NCBI GenBank assembly: GCA_020216655.1
Contig: JAIWNU010000039.1
Span: forward strand, 1-10,000
Source: Treponema sp.
Lineage (GTDB): Bacteria; Spirochaetota; Spirochaetia; Treponematales; Breznakiellaceae
Reading direction: 5' to 3'
Length of the DNA stretch: 10,000 bases
The position numbers were made by a program, and so were the translations under genes. The notes below the pieces were generated by a model that was given only the letters and a program-made list of their open reading frames with translations, was not told where the DNA came from and did not search any database. Shown in pieces: positions 4,997-10,000 of the stretch; the first letter of the stretch is position 1, and the number at the start of each line of letters is the position of its first letter.

Positions 4997-7900
4997 ATGA
5001 ATACAAAGGCCCCCTATTTAGGAATTGATTGCGGTTCCACCACCGTAAAAGTTGTTGTACTCGACGATACTTTCACTATATTGGATGCCCTCTATGCATA
5101 CCACCGGGGCAATCCCTACGGAGTGCTCCAGCAGTATCTGCAGCAGAGCCCTTATAAAACCTTTCGCTTAGTGGGTGCCACAAGCAGTACCCCCTATTTT
5201 GTGTTGGCGGACCACCGGTCGGAAAACAAAATCTGCTTTATCGATGCGGTAAAACGGCGCTATCCGGATGTAAAAAACATCCTGCTTGTGGGCTCAGAGA
5301 AATTTGCCCGCATTATCTTTAATGATGATGGCTCATACCGGAAGATGAAGGCCAATTCGACCTGCGCAGCCGGTACAGGCAGTTTCCTGGACCAGCAGGC
5401 GGTGCGGCTCGGTATTGAGTCCGCTTCCCGGCTGGCCGAATTGGCCGAGCAGTCAGGTCCCCAGACCCCGCGAATTGCAAGCCGCTGCTCTGTTTTTGCG
5501 AAGACCGACCTGATTCATGCCCAGCAGGAAGGCTGGGGGCTGCCGGAAATCTCCGACGGGCTCTGTGCAGGACTGGCCCGGAATATCGCTGATACCCTTT
5601 TCCCCGCAGAACAGCTTGTAAGCCCCACCGTCATGGTGGGCGGTGTGGCCCTTAACAAACGGGTCGTCCAGCACCTATCGGACCTTGCAGAAACGGAAAT
5701 CATTCGGGACGAACAGGCCGCGCTCTATGGAGCCATCGGGGCGGTCCAGCGGGCCTTACTGGCCAATCAAAACGATTCTGCCCCGGCAGAAAAAGAACGG
5801 ACCCTTGCAGACATACTGGGCAAACAGGAAGCGCGGCGCCGCTACGTTCATCAACCTTTGGAAAAGAAAAACCCCCAGTATCCTGACTTTAGTTCATACA
5901 AAAGTTACAACCTGGTGACCCAGCGGCTCGGAGAACGGAACCCCGTAGAGGTGGACCTGTATGTGCCGCTCCCTAAAGGAACGCTGCCAGTGTACCTGGG
6001 AATCGACATTGGCTCGACCAGTACTAAAGCGGCCCTGCTGGACCAGAACCGCGCCATGCTCGCAGGGCTCTATACCCGGACCGCGGGGGATCCTATCCGT
6101 GCAGTACAGGGTCTTTTGGAGGCCCTGGAGCGCATAGAAAGCGAGGAAGCGGTTCATTTTGATGTACGCACCTGCGGAACCACCGGTTCGGGCCGGAAAC
6201 TTATCGGGGCCATTGTGGGTGCCGACGGCATCATCGACGAAATTACCGCCCATGCTCGGGCTGCGGTGGAACTGGACAGGCAGGTGGATACGATTATCGA
6301 AATCGGCGGCCAGGATTCCAAATTTACGGTGCTGAAAGATGGTGTGGTGGTCTTTAGCCAGATGAACACGGTCTGCGCTGCGGGGACCGGAAGTTTTATA
6401 GAAGAACAGGCGGTCAAGCTCGGGGTACCTATCCGTGAATATGCCGCCCAGGCCCTGGGGCACGCTGCGCCGGCCACCAGCGACCGCTGTACGGTTTTTA
6501 TGGAGCGGGACCTCAATAACTACCAGAACGAGGGCTATGCGGTAGAAGAGCTCCTTGTGGCAACCCTCTTTTCTGTGGCGGACAACTACCTTTCCAAGGT
6601 CGCCATGGAGAGTTCCATCGGCTCCCATGTGGTATTCCAGGGTGCTACGGCTAAAAATAAGGCGCTGGTGGCCGCCTTTGAAGAACGGCTTAAGCGGCCT
6701 ATCGCGGTGTCTCCCTACTGCCACCTTACCGGTGCCATGGGGGCGGTCCTCCAGACTCTGGATGACCAGGCTGTGCTGGTCGGGGCTTCCAAATTCCGTG
6801 GCCTGGCTCTGCATCGGGAAACCATTGCCCAGCGCAACGATGTGTGTTCAGGCTGCACCAACCACTGCAAGCTCCACATTATCACCGTACAGGGCGAAGA
6901 GATTGTCTACGGTTACCTCTGCGGCCGCGGGGCGGGGGACCGGAAATTTGTATCCAAAAACAAGTCCGGTTTTGACCTCCTTCGGGAACGGCGGCACCTT
7001 TTGGAACAGGCCGTCCAATCCGTATCCAAACAGGGCCAGCAGAATCGGTCCAGGCAGAGCCTCACGGGCCGTCTCCAGGATGCGGTGGTTAACTTTTCGA
7101 CCAGCACCATAGACCTGTTTAACGATGCGCTGCATCAGGCTGCGGACAGTGTGCTCAACACCCGGGCGACGAGCGCCCAGACTGGCAGCGTACAGGCCGC
7201 GAATGCTGCTGACGGCATCGGCTGTTCATCAATCCGTATCGGTATTCCCCGATCTCTGTATCTGCAGGAAGACAGCAGACTCTGGCAGTATTTTTTCCAG
7301 TCCCTGGGCTTTACCACCCTTATGGGCGAGGACTCAAGCTCGTCTATTGGTATGGGTAAACGTATCGCCGGCGCGGATTTTTGCGCCCCCATTTCGATGA
7401 TCCACGGGCAGGTTCAGGACCTCCTTGAACGGGCCGACTATGTATTCCTCCCGATTTATCTGGAAGCACCGCGCCATGGGGAAACTGCGGGTCAGACCGA
7501 GGAACGCCGCTTCTTTTATTGCAATTATTCCCAGTATACGCCCACGCTCGTGAGCGTGGCCACAAACCAGGGGGATAGGATTCTAAAACCCCTCATTTAC
7601 TCCAGTTTTGGCAACGACAGCGAAGCGATTTTTGAGCTCCGGGAAATGCTTAGGCGAATTCTCGCAGGCCGGGGGCTCGACGTGCCGGTTCCATCGGTCC
7701 TTGAACGGCTGTACCGGAATATGAAAGCGATTAAAGCGGCATTTAACAGTTCTCTCTTAGAGCTGTATGAGCGGGTACGGCCTGAGACCGATGAGTTTGC
7801 CATCATGCTGACCGGGAGACCCTACACGGCCCTGAGCAAGGGGCTTAATAAGGGAATTCCCGATATGTTTGCTGAGCATGGGCTCAAGGTATTTTTCCAT

Positions 7901-9439
7901 GATATGTTTCCCACGCCGGAGGGCCATTATCATGACCGCCAGCTGCAGGCCTATCACTGGTACTACGCTTCCCGGGTTATCGAGACCGCCCTGTACTGCC
8001 GCAATCATCCGGTAATGTACCCCGTATTGGTCACCTCCTTTAAATGCGGACCCGACTCCTTTGCCATTGAGACCTTTAAGGAAATTCTGGACAAGGCCCA
8101 CAAGCCCTATCTTATTTTACAGATTGATGAACATGACTCGGCGGTGGGCTACGAGACCCGCATCGAGGCGGCGGTCCGAGCCTTTAGGAACCATTTTGCG
8201 ACTGCTAAAGAGGGGCCTCAAAAGATTGCGGCCCCATCCGGGTCTGGTCAGGCTGCTTCGAAAACAGAAAAGACTCCTTTCCCGCGTAACAAGACGGTGC
8301 TACTTCCAAACTGGGATCCCCTGGTGGTAGAACTTTTGGCGGCGGCCCTCCGGGGACATGGCATCGATGCCCATGTTTTGGAAGAAAAGAGCGAATATAT
8401 CCAGCATGCCATGACCCACAATTCGGGCCAATGTATCCCGGTGAGCGTTATTGCCTACGAAGTGATACGGTATATCGAAAACCATGAGCTGGACCCGCAC
8501 AACACGGTTCTCTGGATGGTTAAAGCTCTGTGGCCCTGCAATATTCCCCTGTATCCGCTCCAGATAGAAACCATACTTCGCAAGGCGGGGAATGGCATGG
8601 AGTCCGTTCAGGTCTTTACGGGGGATCTTACCTTTATGGATGTTTCTGCCCGTATGACCCTGGATGCCTACTATGCCTATGCGCTGGGGGGACTGCTCCG
8701 GAAAATCGGTACGAGAATTCGGCCCTACGAAACCTTGCCCGGGGCGACCGATGCGTTTATTGCTTCGGCCCTCCAGAAGTGTGCCGCGGCCCTGGAAAAG
8801 CGGCAACCCATGGTGCCGGTTATTAAGGAGATTGCCGCCGGTTTAAGTTTTATTCCCAAGAAGGAAGGAAAGCGCCCCAAGGTTGCCCTCTTTGGCGATT
8901 TTTACGTCCGGGACAACGATATTTTTAACCAGGACCTGATCCGGGCAATTGAACGGGCCGGCGGGGAAGTGGTGACCACTTCCTATGTGGAATACCTTAA
9001 GGCGACGGTAGACGCCTTTTTTGACCGGCTTCTCATTGAGCGGCGCTACGGCCCCTGGCTGGGCTATCGGGCGGTGATGATGGCTATAGCATCGGTAGAA
9101 AAGGCGCTGGAACGCCAGACTGGACTAGCCCTCAGCGAGGGGCCCTGGACGAACCGCCGGCGGCAGGATGCGTATCAGTATTTTGGTATCCGGCCGGAAA
9201 TGTCGGGGGAAAACTACGACAACGCCCTTAAGCTGCTTAAAATCCTGGACGAACACCCCGATTTGGCTCTCTTTGTGCAGGCTGCCCCTGCCTTTTGCTG
9301 CGCGTCCCTTGTCACCGAGGGGATGAGCAAGGCCATCGAGAACTTAACCGGAGTCCCGGTGCTTTCCATTACCTATGACGGTACGGGAGCCCAGAAAAAC
9401 GACGTGGTAGAACCCTACCTGGCTAAGTACGGGAGTTAA
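4997..9439 (+). CDS. Giant acyl-CoA dehydratase activase / HgdB-like fusion protein
   Basis: This 1480-residue protein joins parts that are separate subunits in 2-hydroxyacyl-CoA dehydratase systems. Two ASKHA ATPase domains of the BadF/BadG/HgdC type (about 7-255 and 332-590) carry GIDCGSTTVK and GIDIGSTSTK phosphate loops. Each has the two cysteines that hold the bridging [4Fe-4S] cluster in HgdC (CAAGTG Cys123 with SRCSVF Cys164; CAAGTG Cys460 with DRCTVF Cys498). Next come a CxxCxxxC group (617, 620, 624, with Cys642), a variable linker (655-745), a DUF2229-like domain (about 746-1060; Cys796, Cys1017) and a dehydratase D-subunit-like domain (about 1099-1475; Cys1146, Cys1181, Cys1434-1435). 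By family logic the ATPase part injects low-potential electrons into a metal cluster in the C-terminal part. The reaction is unknown: a radical dehydratase or a double-cubane-cluster reductase are options. The family is known in anaerobes. No partner gene lies beside it. Confidence 0.9.
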   Translation: MNTKAPYLGIDCGSTTVKVVVLDDTFTILDALYAYHRGNPYGVLQQYLQQSPYKTFRLVGATSSTPYFVLADHRSENKICFIDAVKRRYPDVKNILLVGSEKFARIIFNDDGSYRKMKANSTCAAGTGSFLDQQAVRLGIESASRLAELAEQSGPQTPRIASRCSVFAKTDLIHAQQEGWGLPEISDGLCAGLARNIADTLFPAEQLVSPTVMVGGVALNKRVVQHLSDLAETEIIRDEQAALYGAIGAVQRALLANQNDSAPAEKERTLADILGKQEARRRYVHQPLEKKNPQYPDFSSYKSYNLVTQRLGERNPVEVDLYVPLPKGTLPVYLGIDIGSTSTKAALLDQNRAMLAGLYTRTAGDPIRAVQGLLEALERIESEEAVHFDVRTCGTTGSGRKLIGAIVGADGIIDEITAHARAAVELDRQVDTIIEIGGQDSKFTVLKDGVVVFSQMNTVCAAGTGSFIEEQAVKLGVPIREYAAQALGHAAPATSDRCTVFMERDLNNYQNEGYAVEELLVATLFSVADNYLSKVAMESSIGSHVVFQGATAKNKALVAAFEERLKRPIAVSPYCHLTGAMGAVLQTLDDQAVLVGASKFRGLALHRETIAQRNDVCSGCTNHCKLHIITVQGEEIVYGYLCGRGAGDRKFVSKNKSGFDLLRERRHLLEQAVQSVSKQGQQNRSRQSLTGRLQDAVVNFSTSTIDLFNDALHQAADSVLNTRATSAQTGSVQAANAADGIGCSSIRIGIPRSLYLQEDSRLWQYFFQSLGFTTLMGEDSSSSIGMGKRIAGADFCAPISMIHGQVQDLLERADYVFLPIYLEAPRHGETAGQTEERRFFYCNYSQYTPTLVSVATNQGDRILKPLIYSSFGNDSEAIFELREMLRRILAGRGLDVPVPSVLERLYRNMKAIKAAFNSSLLELYERVRPETDEFAIMLTGRPYTALSKGLNKGIPDMFAEHGLKVFFHDMFPTPEGHYHDRQLQAYHWYYASRVIETALYCRNHPVMYPVLVTSFKCGPDSFAIETFKEILDKAHKPYLILQIDEHDSAVGYETRIEAAVRAFRNHFATAKEGPQKIAAPSGSGQAASKTEKTPFPRNKTVLLPNWDPLVVELLAAALRGHGIDAHVLEEKSEYIQHAMTHNSGQCIPVSVIAYEVIRYIENHELDPHNTVLWMVKALWPCNIPLYPLQIETILRKAGNGMESVQVFTGDLTFMDVSARMTLDAYYAYALGGLLRKIGTRIRPYETLPGATDAFIASALQKCAAALEKRQPMVPVIKEIAAGLSFIPKKEGKRPKVALFGDFYVRDNDIFNQDLIRAIERAGGEVVTTSYVEYLKATVDAFFDRLLIERRYGPWLGYRAVMMAIASVEKALERQTGLALSEGPWTNRRRQDAYQYFGIRPEMSGENYDNALKLLKILDEHPDLALFVQAAPAFCCASLVTEGMSKAIENLTGVPVLSITYDGTGAQKNDVVEPYLAKYGS

Positions 9440-9851
9440 TAGAGCTTGAAAGCATATCGATACACTCTGCAAGCGAAATAGTTCTGCATGGCAGAGTATC
9501 ACGATGCTGTAAAAGATGTATGTCCCCGCTCACCAGTATTGAACCCGGAATGGTGCACGCCAGGTCGATAAATTTATTGTACGAAGAATCCTCCGCAATC
9601 CAATTTTTGCTTTGCGGAGGTTCGTTGTGGATAATAAAAAAAGGCAGTATTTCTTCATCGATAAGGTAACTGGTTTCTTCTTTGATTAATCCAAACTTTT
9701 TATAGGAAAGAACCTGTATGTATTCATTTAAAATTGATGGGCAGATATGGGCTTTGATATTGCCTTTAAGCAAAGTATGATGGAGCGGCAATGCGGTTCC
9801 GCGGAATAATAGCATTGAAACAACAATATTAGTATCAAGCACCGTATCCAT
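9423..9851 (-). CDS. PIN-domain toxin of the COG1569 type
   Basis: This 142-residue predicted toxin ribonuclease is the partner of the AbrB-like antitoxin upstream. Acidic active-site residues are visible: Asp6 in VLDTN, Glu43 in ILNEY, Asp88 and Asp96 in AEDSSYNKFIDLA, and Asp110 in LVSGD. The late VSGD followed by HLL is typical of the COG1569 branch of PIN toxins, as distinct from the VapC encoded at 3405. The ATG at 9851 is preferred because AGAAGG lies five bases upstream; a TTG at 9866 in frame would add five residues. The gene overlaps the antitoxin stop by 17 bp at its start and the fusion gene by 17 bp at its end, so it is tightly wedged. It is more AT-rich than the fusion gene. It appears intact. 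Confidence 0.82.
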   Translation of the reverse strand: MDTVLDTNIVVSMLLFRGTALPLHHTLLKGNIKAHICPSILNEYIQVLSYKKFGLIKEETSYLIDEEILPFFIIHNEPPQSKNWIAEDSSYNKFIDLACTIPGSILVSGDIHLLQHRDTLPCRTISLAECIDMLSSSINSRT

Positions 9852-10000
9852 GCCGGCCTTCTGCAACTAAATTGGGTACGTCTTCTTCTTTTAATCCAAG
9901 GTCTCTTATTTTATTCCGTATGTCTTCCAGCTTTTTAGTTTCCAAAGGCCGTACAATCATAGGTTCCAGAACAATTTTTCCATCTTCCAAGCGAGCATCA
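9835..10000 (-). CDS. AbrB/MazE-like antitoxin, partial (N-terminus beyond right edge)
   Basis: A minus-strand frame is open from the right edge to a TGA at 9837-9835; its last 54 codons are visible. The segment DARLEDGKIVLEPMIVRP resembles the second half of a swapped-hairpin AbrB/SpoVT DNA-binding domain. The tail, IRDLGLKEEDVPNLVAEGR, is the kind that binds a PIN toxin. The stop lies 17 bp inside the start of the PIN gene, in a different frame, so the two are translationally coupled. The family call rests on this short piece and on the known pairing of AbrB-like antitoxins with COG1569 PIN toxins. Confidence 0.7.
   Translation of the reverse strand, partial: DARLEDGKIVLEPMIVRPLETKKLEDIRNKIRDLGLKEEDVPNLVAEGRHGYGA

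Noticed and set aside
5894..6814. 306-codon minus-strand open frame opposite the fusion gene
   Set aside because: It is fully antisense to a strongly conserved activase domain, is rich in His, Gly and Arg as typical of shadow frames in GC-rich genes, and has no recognisable domain.

Overview
The window is ordinary bacterial chromosome with moderately high GC in most genes and AT-rich islands around two toxin-antitoxin loci. Gene content fits an anaerobic spirochaete, most likely a Treponema of the termite-gut or related host-associated group. That placement rests on the style of the ROK regulator, the lipoprotein signal and the large anaerobe-type dehydratase-activase fusion. It is an inference from protein character, not from a marker gene.

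Positions 1-3085 (minus strand) hold an amino-sugar unit, read as ROK repressor, then nagA, then nagB. NagA removes acetate from N-acetylglucosamine-6-phosphate. NagB deaminates and isomerises the product to fructose-6-phosphate. The ROK protein is the probable sensor of the sugar phosphate. NagB runs off the left edge, with its first 174 codons visible. The 154-bp gap between the regulator and nagA is filled with strong inverted repeats, the most structured non-coding stretch in the window.

Positions 3086-3207 are a divergent promoter region with two inverted repeats. It serves the ROK gene on the minus strand and a VapBC-type toxin-antitoxin pair (3208-3821) on the plus strand. After vapC comes a predicted lipoprotein alpha/beta hydrolase of the monoacylglycerol-lipase type (3856-4923).

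Positions 4997-9439 are one 1480-residue gene. It fuses two activase (BadF/BadG/HgdC-type) ATPase domains, a cysteine cluster, a DUF2229-like domain and a 2-hydroxyacyl-CoA dehydratase D-subunit-like domain. Such proteins are widespread in anaerobes, but their substrate is not established. A promoter sits so close to its ATG that the message may be leaderless.

The right end (9423-10000, minus strand) holds a second toxin-antitoxin pair: a PIN-domain toxin of the COG1569 type and the C-terminal part of an AbrB-like antitoxin cut by the window edge. The toxin gene overlaps the end of the fusion gene tail to tail.

No RNA genes, CRISPR arrays, insertion sequences or phage genes were seen. The least explained items are the 1752-1897 palindrome cluster and the large fusion protein.
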